Assembly: GCA_045837725.1 (NCBI GenBank)
Contig: JBEWZL010000302.1
Location: 62,001-126,000 of the forward strand
DNA from: Vermamoeba vermiformis
Taxonomy: Eukaryota > Tubulinea > Echinamoebida
Direction of reading: 5' to 3'
DNA length: 64,000 nucleotides
Shown here: piece by piece, positions 41,977 to 53,661 of the stretch
Position numbering within the stretch: the stretch's first letter is position 1
How the letters are laid out: the number at the start of each line of letters is the position of its first letter
Notes under the pieces: generated by a model
Told to the model about the DNA's origin: nothing
The model's input: the letters and a program-made list of their open reading frames with translations, nothing else
The model's database searches: none
Program-made: the position numbers and the translations under genes

Positions 41977-43886
41977 ATGCTCGTCGTTAAGATTGCCACG
42001 AACGCCGTTCTTCGAACTGGCAAAAATGTTGTAAGTAAATCCACTTTTAAGCTGTATCTTGCAAATACAAATAGCTAAAAATTATGATCTTATGATAATA
42101 ATTAATAAGATAATCTTTTAGCGTACTACAGCTCGGTTTTTCTCTGCTAGCACCTTAACAAAGGTAAACAAGATCCACTGGCCATTATTCTTTATTCGCT
42201 TATCGTCTAATATAAATTTCTATTTACTCTAACCATTATTATACTAGACTCGTGAAGCAGTGATTGTTAGCGCTGTGCGTACTCCAACAGGCAACTTTTT
42301 GGGATCTTTGGCTAACCACTCCGCGACTCAATTAGGCTCGATTGCTATTAAAGGTGCCGTTGAAAAAGCAGGACTTAAGCTCGATCAAATTGAAGAGGTT
42401 ATAATGGGCAATGTCTTGCAAGCTAATCTGGGTCAATCTCCCGCACGTCAAGCCTCGCTTGGTGCTGGTTTGCCGGTATCTTGTGACGTCACCACCGTCA
42501 ACAAAGTAAGTGCCACTGTAATATATTAAGACTACTAGGGACCTACTAATAATAGACTAAATATAACGCAGAAAAAGTTTAACAGAATTGAATACTAACG
42601 CGTGCAATGTAGGTCTGCGCATCGGGCATGAAATCAATTATGTACGCAGCTCAAGCTGTAATGCTCGGTCATCGTGATATAGTGGTAGCTGGTGGTATGG
42701 AGTCCATGTCTAATGCTCCTTTCTATGTTGACGGCAAGATCCGCAAGGGCTTGAAGTTCGGCAACGAACAAGTACGTTATGAACAAAGCTAGTTGGTACC
42801 AATACTAATACTAACATCTCAATAGTTCATTGATTCTCTACTCCGCGACGGTTTGACGGATGTCTACGACAAGGTCCACATGGTAAGTTTTTTGTTTTTT
42901 TTTGGATGTACGATCTAGATCGGATCCTGAGTATTTTGTTAGGGCGTTTGTGGTGACCTGACTGCGGAAAAATACAAAATCACTCGTCAAGAACAAGATG
43001 AATATGCTATTAAGGTCTACAAGGCCGCTGCTCAAGCCACCAAAGACGGCAAATTTGTCGATGAAATCATTCCAGTTTCATTGCCGCAAAAGAAGGGCGA
43101 TCCAATCATGTTCAACGAAGACGAAGTATTTAAAAAGGCTCAATATGACAAGATACCTTCTTTGAAGCCTTCGTTCAGTCCTAATGGCACCGTCACTGCC
43201 GCTAACGCCTCGCCGCTCAATGACGGAGCTAGTGCTGTCGTTGTCATGAGCGCTGAACGTGCCAAATCATTGGGTTTGACACCTATTGCCAAAATTAGAG
43301 GTAAAGTTAATCTTTGCAAGTATTCTTTCTGACGTGACTTATCGATCCATACCAGGCTTCGCTGATGCTGCCACAAAGCCTCTTGAATTCACTGTTGCTC
43401 CTTCTCTCGCAATTCCTCGTGCTTTACAAATCGCTGGTAAGTATTGAATTGTTCGAAAGGTATAAACATTTGACACTTACGAAGTTAATTGACTTTTTGA
43501 CTTGTTCAAGCGTTCAATTGACATTTAAATTGCGTTTTTGACACTTTTGACAGGTGTCAAAACCTCCGAGGTTGATTTCTGGGAGATCAATGAAGCCTAT
43601 GCAGTAGTTCCTTTAGTCAACCAGCGATTGTTGAACATCGATCCTTCTAAGATCAACATTCGCGGTGGTGCTGTTGCCTTGGGTCACGCTATTGGGTAAG
43701 TTTAGAGCTGTCTGGATCTGCCTCCTTGGATATGCATTACTAATTCATTTCTATGTTAGATCGTCTGGCGCACGTATCACAGTTACTCTAGCCCACATTT
43801 TGCGTCAAGAAAAGGGGAAGATTGGCGTCGCTGCAGTTTGCAACGGTGGCGGTGGTGCATCGGCTATCGTCCTCGAACGAATCTAA
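41977..43886 (+). CDS. ACAT1: Acetyl-CoA acetyltransferase (thiolase), mitochondrial
   Basis: Nine exons: 41977-42030, 42122-42163, 42248-42505, 42613-42771, 42826-42882, 42943-43300, 43356-43436, 43554-43695, 43760-43886. The N-terminal about 32 residues ([20 protein letters not shown], then FSASTLTK) look like a mitochondrial presequence. The mature start [20 protein letters not shown] is followed by the acyl-accepting Cys in [39 protein letters not shown], the catalytic His in [18 protein letters not shown] and the second Cys in [14 protein letters not shown]. The role is the reversible condensation of two acetyl-CoA to acetoacetyl-CoA (ketone and isoleucine metabolism, or sterol precursor supply). 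It is divergent from the actin-related gene, with a 310-bp shared upstream region. Confidence 0.95.
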
Positions 43887-43990
43887 AGCACCTGTGGCAG
43901 GCTAATGTAATTAGTTTTGTATACATTATTAAATATTAATTTGCAGTTTTTGGTTCTGACTGAAGGTTTTACGGCAAAAGAGCTGAGCAT

Positions 43991-45913
43991 TTATTTGCTT
44001 AAAGGAGTAAACTTTACACGGATTGAGCCTTGGCAAAAAGGCATTCCAATGGCCCTACAGATATTACTATTAGACATACGCCTTGAATAAGAAACAGCAA
44101 TGCGTTTTGATTTAAAAAATCCAAACCGAATTTCCCAAAAAAGGAAATTATTTAAAGTAAAAATGACTTGTTAAACTTACCGAGAGAAGTCAGGACCAGT
44201 CAACGGCGACAAGGTTTCAACTTTGTAGTTGAGCAAACAGTTCATCCAACCAGCCTTCAACACGACATTGGCAAACTTTTCACCCAAACAGCGATGAGGG
44301 CCGTATCCGAATTGAATATAAGTCTTGTCTTCAATGTGTTTCATTGCAGCACCATTGGCAAATCGATCAGGATTGAATGTGTCTGGCTCTTTGTACACGT
44401 TTGGATCGTGATGGGTCAAGTACGGACTGATCGAGACCATCTCGCCCTTGGGGATTTGAACGCCGCCGAATGTAGTAGGTACCACTGTGCTTCTGGTTAT
44501 AAACAACAAGGCGTAGCTTCTGACAGTCTCTTTCATGACACAATCTAAGAACGACAGGCGCGATAATGTATTGACACTCCATCCTTTTTCATCGACTATT
44601 CATGTTTTTAGTACAAGAAAAATGTCAAGATTGGTTGAGCCAGATCTTGCGTACAATTGTCATATATCACAAAAACGTTCTAAATAATGTCAAAAAAATG
44701 TAATGACCCATTTTGTAGTAGAATTTTGCTTAGATGGTGACACGTGTCAGAGTGTCAAAAGTTCAGCGGGAAGATTTAACGACTCGGTACTTACTCAAGG
44801 CCTTCTCGCACTCATCACGTGCTCGCTTTTGGTACTCGGAGTTGTTTCCGATGTGAGCCAATGACCACGCAAATGTACCAGCTGTGTTGGTGTGAGCGGC
44901 GAACAGGATCCCGACAATATTGCCCGAGAACCACTCGCCAAACTTCTCAGAAGGGAAGCCTTGCTTAAGAGCCATATTGATCATCAATTGAAGGTAGTCA
45001 AAGTTGTTCTCGTACTTGGGCAGATCTGCAAGACGTTTTTTGATCTGTCATGTTAATGGCGTTAGAACAGTTTTGAAAGGTCTGAAAGTTTAAGTATTAA
45101 TGCAATTATACTTACTTCGAGTGTAATAATTTCTATTAAACGTTTACGGGAATTTTTAACGAATCTGACGGCGTTTGAAGGGAACCAAGGAGCAATGAGA
45201 ACATGAGGCTTGAACGCATTCAGTTCAATCTTGTAATAAGACTCGGCCATCTCTTCGCCATATTGGTTATAGCAGTCCTCGCCGACAATGCAGATTGAAG
45301 AGAAATTGGGTTTGAGTTTTAAAAAAATTTTAAAATTCAGGGAATAAATCAAACGATTCTTTTTTAGCAAGATTGGCGAATTGCTTTTCGGTTTCGTTTT
45401 TCACTCGTTCGAGATAACCAGCCAATCTTTCAGCTCGTAAAAATCCTTCTGTAATGTATTCGAGATTATTAGGACCTTGTTTTCTAAAGCCTTCGGAGCC
45501 TAGCGCTAATTTGACGAATCTCTCCGCCGCTAAATTTTGAAATTAAAATCAAAAATTGGAATCGATCCCTAAATCCAGACTTACAGCCCATAGTCATTTC
45601 GGTTTCTTGCGCCTTGAAGAAGTGTTGAATATCTTCATTTCGTAACGACATAGTTAAGCGCAAAAGTGACAGATCTACGGTGAAAACGTTGTCGAGCTTT
45701 CTCGCATCCAACAATAATTCAGCAGGATTCTCTGTTTTAGCATTAAATAAATGTCGAATAATACCAAAAATAAAATATAAACGTACTTGCGAAACGTAGG
45801 GCAGTTGAAATGCCACCAAGGAGCGGAACTCCCGGGATGGGCTTTGGTTTGAGCCAACTAAAAAGCGCAATGGCCAATGCAACGACAACAGTAAGTCCAA
45901 CAATAAGAGACAT
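43991..45913 (-). CDS. Cytochrome P450, copy 1 (apparently damaged)
   Basis: Exons 45913-45787, 45731-45595, then about 45529-45345, about 45298-45116, 45044-44795, 44595-44181 and 44054-43991. It is a tandem paralog of the gene at 46285, with the same intron positions. An N-terminal anchor (IVGLTVVVALAIALFSWL) and Pro hinge (KPKPIPGVPLLGG) are followed by the I-helix FAAHTNTAGTFAWSLAHIG and the heme loop FGYGPHRCLGEKFA with the Cys ligand. Oddity: copy 2 has a normal donor (CCTGAG|GTAAGA) and about 30 coding bases after the intron, but this copy reads CCCTGAATTTTAAAA with no GT donor and lacks that stretch before CIVGEDC, so it runs into a stop. It is either a recent pseudogene or a local assembly fault. 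Confidence 0.8.
44738..44749. promoter_or_regulatory. TGACACGTGTCA palindrome (intronic)
   Basis: In the intron before the heme-loop exon of P450 copy 1. The surrounding 30 nt are shared with the same intron of copy 2, so this site predates the duplication. Confidence 0.7.
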
Positions 45914-46284
45914 GTTGTTATATGTTGCTATTTTGGCTAAACAATTGAAAGGCGTGCTTTGGGTGTTATTTATGCCTTGCTAAATCAGGGCGAATTGAAT
46001 CGGAAGTTATTGTTACGATATCCTGATATTATTATGATAATAATATAGACCATAACGACTACTTAAAAAATATTTAGCCTTTTAAGCTGAAAAAGGGTTT
46101 TCGATTATTTGTTTCAAAAGATCTACGACTAAAATTCATATCTGATTCTGAAAGTAATTATTAATTAGGAAATAGGTCGCGTTGAATATTATGCACATAA
46201 TTTCTGCAGTTTGGATTCATGCGCTCTCGCTTACCGCGGTTACGGATCTGCAGAACTTGAAGCCAATTTGAAAAAAATAATCGT

Positions 46285-48318
46285 TTATTGGCTCAAAGGC
46301 GTCAATTTGGCGCGAAGAGAGCCTTGACAGAATGGCATACCAACGGCACTACAAAAAAAAATCTCGTTAATACTTTGCCGGAGTAACCGATAAAATTCCG
46401 AAAATAACCCAAAAAGGAAATAATTTAAAGCAATAACACTTACCGAGAGAAGTCAGGACCAGTCAACGGCGACAACAATTCGACTTTGTAATGGTTCAAA
46501 CAGTTCATCCAACCAGTCTTCAAGACGACATTGGCAAACTTCTCGCCCAAACATCTGTGAGGACCAAACCCGAACTGCATATAAGTCTTGTCTTCAATGT
46601 GTTTCATTGCAGCACCATTGGCGAATCGATCAGGATTGAATGTGTCTGGCTCTTTGTACACGTTTGGATCGTGATGAGTCAAGTACGGACTGATCGCAAC
46701 AATCTCGCCTTCAGGAATAGGCACGCCTCCAAATGTAGTAGGTACCACTGTGCGTCTCGTGATGAATAACAAGGCGTAGCTTCTGACAGTCTCTTTCATC
46801 AAGCAGTCCAAGAACGACAACCGCGCCAACGTATTGACATTCCAGCCTCTCTCGTCATCTGTGAAAAGTCATTAATATCATTGTCTGAGCAACAATAACG
46901 GACTCTTTGAGTTGACACGTGTCACTCATTAAGATGAACTTTCGTGTTTCGTGTGAAAATTGTTGATCGTGTCAAAGTGTCAAAGTGTCACTTAACGTAA
47001 AGGCTTGTTTAGTGGCAATGATAAACCGATGTAATGTTCAATCTTATAGTAGAATTTTGCTTAGAATCGTGACACGTGTCAGAGTGTCAAAATGTCAAAA
47101 TTTCAGCGGGAAGATTTAACGACTCGTTACTTACTCAAGGCCTTCTCGCACTCGTCGCGTGCTCGTTTTTGATACTCGGGATTGTTTCCGATGTGAGCCA
47201 ATGACCACGCAAATGTACCAGCTGTGTTGGTGTGAGCGGCGAACAACAAGGCAACAATGTTCGTTGAAAACCATTGACCGAACTTCTCTGATGGGAATCC
47301 GTCTTTAAGAGCCATATTGATCATCAATTGAAGGTAGTCAAAGTTGTTCTCGTACTTGGGCAGATCCGCAAGACGTTTTTTGACCTGTCAAATATCGATC
47401 GAATTAGCTTCGTTGAAAAGCGATCGAATTTGCAGAATTTAATGAAATTTCATGTACCTCGAGAGTGATAATCTGAAGCAATCTCTTGCGGGCATTGCTG
47501 ACAAATCTAGCGGCGTTTGAAGGGAACCAAGGAGCGATGAGAACATGAGGCTTGAACGCATTCAGTTCAATCTTGTAATAAGACTCGGCCATCTCTTCGC
47601 CATACTGTTCGTAGCACTCTTCACCGACGATGCACAAAAGGTTCGTAAGAACAACAACACGCGAGATCTGATCGACAAAAAAAAAAAGGTTAAAAAAATC
47701 AAGCTTGATTATGATTTGCAAAACGTTCTTACCTCAGGGAATAAATCGAACGATTCTTTTTTGGCAAGATTGGCGAATTGCTTTTCGGTTTCGTGCTTGA
47801 CTCGTTCAAGATAACCAGCCAATCTTTCCGGTCGTAAAAATCCTTCAGTAATATAATGTAAGGCATCGGGACCTTCCTTTCTAAATCCTTCGGAGCCCAA
47901 GGCAGCCTTGACAAATCTTTCGGCAGCTAAAATAATTAATTGGCTATTAGTAAAATATTTAAAATTCAATCCGGATGTACGAACTTACATTTCAAAGTCA
48001 TTTCGCTTTCTTGAGCCTTGAAGAAGTGTTGAATATCTTCATTATTAAATGATACGGTCATGCGCAAAAGAGAAAGATCTACAGTGAATACGTTGCCTAA
48101 TTTTCTTGCATCCAACAAAAGTTTAGCCGGATTTTCTACGTTAATGAAAAATCAATACCCAATAGTCGTCATAATAAAATATTATACTTACTAGCAAATT
48201 GCATAGCAGTAGAAATACCACCAAGTAGCGGCACTCCCGGGATGGGCTTTGGTTTTAACCAAGTGTAAAGCCCAAACGCTAACACCACGACAATAGTCAG
48301 CCCAATTACAAAAGACAT
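46285..48318 (-). CDS. Cytochrome P450, copy 2
   Basis: Exons 48318-48192, 48135-47989, 47926-47733, 47667-47458, 47384-47135, 46858-46444, 46348-46285, all phases agreeing. A membrane anchor (FVIGLTIVVVLAFGLYTWL) is followed by KPKPIPGVPLLGG, VTLKxSAERFVKAALGSEGF, the I-helix FAAHTNTAGTFAWSLAHIG, the K-helix region LDCLMKETVRSYALLFI with the E-x-x-R pair, HHDPNVYKEPDTFNPDRF and the heme loop FGFGPHRCLGEKFA. It is about 460 residues. The substrate is unknown; the HxDPxxYxxPxxFxPxRF block places it in the CYP51/CYP7-like half of the superfamily only loosely. Expected location is the endoplasmic reticulum membrane, fed by a reductase. Confidence 0.92.
46913..46924. promoter_or_regulatory. TGACACGTGTCA palindrome (intronic)
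   Basis: First of two in the intron before the heme-loop exon of P450 copy 2, followed by a GTGTCAAAGTGTCAAAGTGTCA half-site series about 50 nt on. Confidence 0.7.
47070..47081. promoter_or_regulatory. TGACACGTGTCA palindrome (intronic)
   Basis: Second copy in the same P450 intron, in the context shared with copy 1 (GAATTTTGCTTAGA before, GAGTGTCAAAA after). Confidence 0.7.
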
Positions 48319-48399
48319 GGTTATGTGGTAGTTATATAATAAAAGAACAAAGAACGGGCGGTCTGCGTTAATTTATACGCCGCTAAATTAGGAAAAACT

Positions 48400-49160
48400 T
48401 TGACGTAAAAACTCTCGTAACAATAAATCGGATCGGAAGTTATTATTACGAATATCTAATGACAAGATCACGCCTATCCGTAAGAATAGCTACCGATTAA
48501 AAAGGTAACAGGAATATTTTAACAAGTGCTCGTGTTAACCAACAACATCTGCTAGTTAACCGAAAAACTAAAAATAATTATTGCAAAAAAATAGAACTGA
48601 CTAATAATTAAATATAATTAAAATTATAATGGTTCAACCAAGGATGTTGATGATTAAAATTAAATTAATTTGAAATATTTGATCAAGCAGATTTCCATCT
48701 GGTGTTCCGCTTACCGCAATCCTGAACAATGTATCGTGTCCTTCAACAGGCGTCTCAGAGCAGGACTCAATTTAATACCTACTGATTGAGGTACGTGTGT
48801 AGCGAAGAAGTTGGTAAAATAACGCTGCCGATCTCGCCTTTTGGTTTATAAAGTCCTCGTTTCACGATAGCTAGCTATCGCTTTGGATTTTCAACACGAT
48901 AACGGATCATTAGACCAAAGGCACGGTGAACAACTTTCAAAAACTCTTTGAATTGAGTCCATTTTTGGTAATTTACCTTGGCGAGCTTCCCAACGTCTAG
49001 ATCTCATGTTAGAAGTTGCAACAGGCTAATTCCTGGTGATAACTATTCCTGAACGGGAAATTATTCTAATAAGCCATATTTAGCGGATGCACGGTGAACG
49101 ACTAAAGGATCGCGTACATTTACAATAATAACGATAATTTACTAAATATACAAATATAAC
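48400..49160 (-). other. Non-coding gap with decayed coding traces
   Basis: No intact gene. On the reverse strand, 48954-48760 reads interruptedly as FKEFLKVVHRAFGLMIRYRV and GLYKPKGEIGSVILPTSSLH with stops between, then VGIKLSPALRRLLKDTIHCS ending at a donor-like GTAAGC. This may be the remains of a gene in the P450 cluster, but I cannot name it. Confidence 0.35.
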
Positions 49161-49528
49161 CTACAATGCTCTGCTAAAACGTGCAAAACCTGTGCATACA
49201 ACAATAGCAATAACTCCTGCTACAACACTTCCACCGCCAACTGCTGTCAAGACCGCGCCGACAACTTTCATGTCCTCTGCAAATCATAATTATATTAGTT
49301 TATTTTTATATTATGTTATTTCATTGTTGGTAGCTTAATATTAGCGACAGTATTATTTTTAAAATTTATTCGTAATTTTTAAATTTGGTCTTGACCTTGG
49401 ATCGGGGTCTGATTCAAACCGACGCCTAAAACAACAGCGCCAGTTATTAGCATAGCTAATCCAATCCATGCCATGCAGCAAAACCCGACCCGTTCGTTGG
49501 TACAATCGTCTCCACTGCAACAACCCAT
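49161..49528 (-). CDS. Small two-helix membrane protein with acylation-type MGCC start
   Basis: Exons 49528-49396 and 49276-49161, 82 residues, joined in phase 1 (donor GTCAAG is weak, acceptor GCAG good). The N-terminus MGCCSGDDC has Gly-2 and paired Cys, as in N-myristoylated and palmitoylated proteins. Helices are FCCMAWIGLAMLITGAVVLG and VVGAVLTAVGGGSVVAGVIA with following IVVCTGFARF. Each helix is Gly/Ala/Val-rich and similar in style. No family known. The model rests on continuous phase and on the hydrophobic match of the two halves. Confidence 0.6.
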
Positions 49529-49660
49529 TGAGCCAGATCGAGAGCTTAAAATGCGATGTATTCAATGAAAGTAGTGCAACTGCTATGTGCTGCTAAATAC
49601 AAGAAAATTTTAATTAATGCTATTACTGTCGCAATTCTCATGTGACCACCAAAGGAAATT

Positions 49661-49724
49661 TTATTGGCTAAAAGGAGTTAATCTTACACGAATAGAACCT
49701 TGACAGAACGGCATACCAATAGCG
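49661..49724 (-). pseudogene. Solo last exon of a third P450 copy
   Basis: The reverse strand reads AIGMPFCQGSIRVRLTPFSQ followed by TAA, preceded by a TTTAAG acceptor. This is the same final exon as copies 1 and 2 (AIGMPFCQGSIRVKFTPLSK and AVGMPFCQGSLRAKLTPLSQ). No matching heme-loop exon lies upstream, where the small membrane gene and a homopolymer block now sit. A relic of tandem duplication. Confidence 0.85.
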
Positions 49725-49931
49725 CTTAAACAAAGAAAGGTTTAAGTTCAACTATCGGAGAACAATTTTATTTGATTTTTTTGTGGTTTTTTAAAAAAAA
49801 CCGAATAAAAAAAAAAAAAAAATACCGGGAAAAAAAACAAAAAAATATGAGAAAACCAAGCTCAGGCCTCTAGAGTAATATTAATCAACGATATTTACAA
49901 TTATTTAAGTTAAAATCCGAATATGAACATT

Positions 49932-51764
49932 TTACAATGCCGCGAGTGTCACGTGCAAAGATTCGGGTTTGTTCATTTGACCAATTCTCGATTGTTGCTT
50001 AAACTCCGTGACTCCCATAATACGATAATGTTGGATTAATGTCGCTAAGAAAACAGCTTGCTCTAACAACGAAAATTGATTGCCGAGACTAAGAAGTACT
50101 TTATTAGTAAACATTAGTTAAGACGAAGATTTGCACTGCTTACCAAGCACGTGATTTCATTGAAAATGGTACGTAAGAAAATGGCGTGAAAGGTTTGTCG
50201 AATCGATCAGGGTTGAACTCTTCGGGGTTTTCCCAAAACTCCGGTGAGTGATGCAGCGCGTAAATGCCAACACCCATCATGCACTAACGGCAAGTATTAA
50301 CTACTATTACTATATTAGGAAAGTTTGACGTACGCCTTTGGGCACAATTTGGCCTTCAAACTCGGTGTCTTCAGCGACAGTTCGAGTCGTCAAATTTGTG
50401 ACTGGCGGTTGCATTCTCATGTTTTCTTTGATCGTATTATTCAAATAACGCAACTATACGAGTCATTATGTAAGTAAATATAATAGTAAAGTATCGTTAT
50501 TGTACCTCTTTGATATTTTCTTTGCTGACAGGTTGACCCTTCAGTACCGTGCTAACTTCGTCGATCAAGCGCTGTTGTACGGATTGATTCATGGCCAAAT
50601 GATAGAACATCCATGAGAGGGCGGAGGCTGTAGTCTCGTGGCCAGCAGTGAACAAAAGGAACGTAATTGCAACGACCTGTCAAAAGTGTCAAAACTGCAT
50701 GTCAACCGAGATTTTTTTGTCCTAAAAACAGTCCTACCTCGTCTTCAGTCCAAGTAGGATCGTGAGCACTTAACATAGCATCAACAATGTCAAACTTCGA
50801 TGGCGATGGATTTCCTTTTTTGCCCTAGTCACGTGTTGGTAAAACGGATTTGCATCATCGATCAACTTACATTTACAAGGCTTCTCATTCCCTCACTCAG
50901 CTCAATCATTCTCTTGTTCAGTTCGATAGGTAAGGCTCGGCCGATTACTCCTTCAATCTGCAAATTTCCTAATTAGGTAATTGCGAAAAAATTTCTCTTG
51001 AGAACTTACCAAGCCAACGATGAAAGTGGAAGGCTGTACTAAGTTGTTTAACATATAAGACAGATTCTCTAAGTCACGATCTTCTTTGCCTTTCATTGCA
51101 TCAAACGATTTGCTCATGACTGTCTTGCCAAGCACATCCACCGTAAAAAGAGGCATCCACCGGGTAATATCTATTGGCTTATCGATCATAGGACGCCATA
51201 TATCCATTAATTCGAGTGATGTTGAGTAGAATTCAGGCAACCATTCTTTCACTGCATCGAAATGGAATGGCGGACTCAACACATTTCGAAATCGCCTGTT
51301 TTAAAAATTCGAAAAATTAATTATTGATTAATCTTCGCTTTAATACAATCTATGTTACCTCCAATCCTCGCCATTGCTATTTAAAATATTATTTGAAATT
51401 AATTTCGGCATATTTTTCAAATTGATTGGCGGGGTCGTTTTTGGGAACAGTTCTGGATTCGATAATACCCACTATAATTACGTCATTTAATTACAATAAT
51501 TTTATAATGAGATATGATATTGAAACTAACCTTAGCGCTGTCCGGATGCGTCGCTAAAACGGCAGTAAATCCAGGCCCATTCATTTTGAACAGTTTTGGT
51601 CGCTTGACCGCCCAACGAGTGAAAAGATTTCGCTGAAAATTAAGTGGATCCTTAACAAAATCAAATAGAGATAGTCCTTCGATGTGTTTGACTTTGTTCG
51701 AGGCAGATCTGATCTTCCAACCAACAAATGATATTATTGCGACAACTAATACTGCAATTATCAT
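49932..51764 (-). CDS. Cytochrome P450 of a different family
   Basis: Nine exons: 51764-51531, 51471-51359, 51295-51010, 50957-50871, 50824-50738, 50676-50506, 50453-50334, 50283-50144, 50088-49932. An N-terminal anchor (IIAVLVVAIISFVGWKI) leads to the C-helix (SNGEDWRRFRNVLSPPFHFD), the I-helix FLLFTAGHETTASALSWM with the AGxxTT oxygen-binding motif, LRYLNNTIKENMRMQPPVTN containing E-x-x-R, HHSPEFWENPEEFNPDRFDK and the heme loop FSYVPFSMKSRACLGNQFSL. The ligand Cys codon is completed across the last intron (TG|T). The usual Gly of the FxxGxRxCxG motif is Lys here. Overall it resembles CYP4/CYP3-like clans more than the two tandem copies. Substrate unknown. Confidence 0.88.
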
Positions 51765-52013
51765 TCTGCAATGTGTTATCTACTTCAAATTAGTAAAGTA
51801 ATAGCTCTCGTTGTTCAAAACCTTAAATTTAGCTAAGGTGCCGTAAGATTGATTTTACGCTAGCTCCGAATTTCCTTTTTTAGAACAAGGAGCCTCGTAA
51901 GTCGTTACGGCTCATTTCAATTCTTTATATAAATAGATTAATACGATTAAGATACAAGCAGGTGCTGTTTTTGGTTTAATTTTTATTTGACGCAAAAAAA
52001 AGTTTTGGATCTG

Positions 52014-53498
52014 CTACACTAACGCAGCCCATCCAATAGTTCCAATAGCCAAACCTAAAAATACATCTCCAAATTTCATATTTTGCTCGGCAAAATTAAG
52101 TCGGCTTTGGCGGAACACGTCCAGAAGGACAGCAAAAAATGCTGTGGATCCAAGGATTAATAATCCAGGATAAAAATAGACCAACGGTGATAATACCAAT
52201 AATACCACTACTAATAATGTTCTTCTACTTTCAAAATTTGGTATTATCTTTTTGCGAACCCCAAACACAAATCCACCAAAGGTTGCCGAGATAAATGCCG
52301 CTGTTACCAAAATTGGAAATAATCCTCGCATAAATAACGCTGTAAGTAGCAATAATACGCCCTTGACTATTATTAAGCTAGGACTCAAATGTAAATTATC
52401 AAAAAGCTGCATCCACAGTAAGAAACTGACTGATTGGATCTGGGCCGTTAAACTCCACGAATTCTTCATCCATAAGCCATAATACTTTCCACTTATAACT
52501 TCCTTAATTACATCCGTTGAGTTCCATATCATATTATCAGCCCAAGGTAATACTGACAAGCCAATCTATAAAAACTAAATTAATACAATTTTCATGCGCC
52601 ATCGGCATTCAGCTGCTTTATATATTTGATATATAGTGCATATTATTATACTTACGGAAAGTACGAAGAGAATTTTCTTCACTCTATTCGCGCTATCGTG
52701 ATCCGCGTAAATGCTGTATTTTTTTTTCTCATCGTATGCATCGTAAACCAACGGAAAGATCCATCTTGGGTATCTAATAGATGTATATAGCCATTTCCAT
52801 ATTATTTCGGGTGCCTTAAGTATATTGTGATTTAACCAAGGCGTCCACAACTTGTTGTTATTTTTGTTCGATTTCAGATCCGGCGTTAATTTTGCTAAAG
52901 TCGGTCTGGGCTTTTGTCCGTGATAATACTGGTCAATTCTACGTCTAAATAGATAATACATGATCTTCGGCGAGAATACGCCTTTTATGCCAAGCAGTCT
53001 TTCGATCGGATCTGTAATCTGATTATCTTTGTCGCCAAGATCCTCTAATCTATTACTATTACGCACAATTTCCTCGAGATATTTAAACCATCGTTCATTA
53101 TGGGATATGAATTTGAACCAATCTTTGCAAACTAAGCCAAGTTCAAGTATCTGGTGGTGTGTTTCGTTTAATGTGTCTAATTCTGTTTCTTCGAAAATAT
53201 GTTTTAATATTTCGTGTTGAATATCTTGCAATAAGAATGGCTCTTGCGCGCTATTAATAATCAGTGAGTAAATATTTAACCATTAAATTTTCAATTGAAT
53301 TTGCATTCGCTTGATATTAGCGATATCAGTACTCATATCGCTTAAATATGTAATATTTATCATATTATAAACTTAATTTTACCTCTTTTTGGTGGCGAAG
53401 TAAGTCTTGATCTTTCTAACCGCCACTGAAACTACTGTGTACGCGCTGAATAGCGCCAACGCACTTGTTGTTAGCGGTAAACGCCTTAAAATATACAT
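52014..53498 (-). CDS. Membrane-anchored F-box protein (paralog of the 14581 gene)
   Basis: Exons 53498-53393, 53250-52656 and 52565-52014. Exon 1 gives an N-terminal helix (LPLTTSALALFSAYTVVSVA) plus basic VRKIKTYFATKKR. Exon 2 gives an F-box region (FLLQDIQHEILKHIFEETEL, ILELGLVCKDWFKFISHNER) and the shared block LWTPWLNHNILKAPEIIWKW. Exon 3 gives at least four hydrophobic helices (IIVKGVLLLLTALFM, LFPILVTAAFISATFGGFVF, LLVVVLLVLSPLVYFYPGLL, ILGSTAFFAVLLDVF, FLGLAIGTIGWAALV). Order, exon boundaries and the WLNHNI block match the 14581 gene, so these are paralogs. A membrane-embedded SCF adaptor is inferred, perhaps for ER-associated degradation. Confidence 0.8.
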
Positions 53499-53661
53499 AA
53501 AAAGTACTAGCTATAGTTGATCAAAGCTGATAATAATTTAAAAAAATGACGCGAACAAAATTAAACATGCTTAAATATACAATAAGGTTTTAGTCGTTTA
53601 CTTTTTGTCATTAAAATAATCTATATATATCAACTACAATACATTGTACTCTAGCGTTGGT

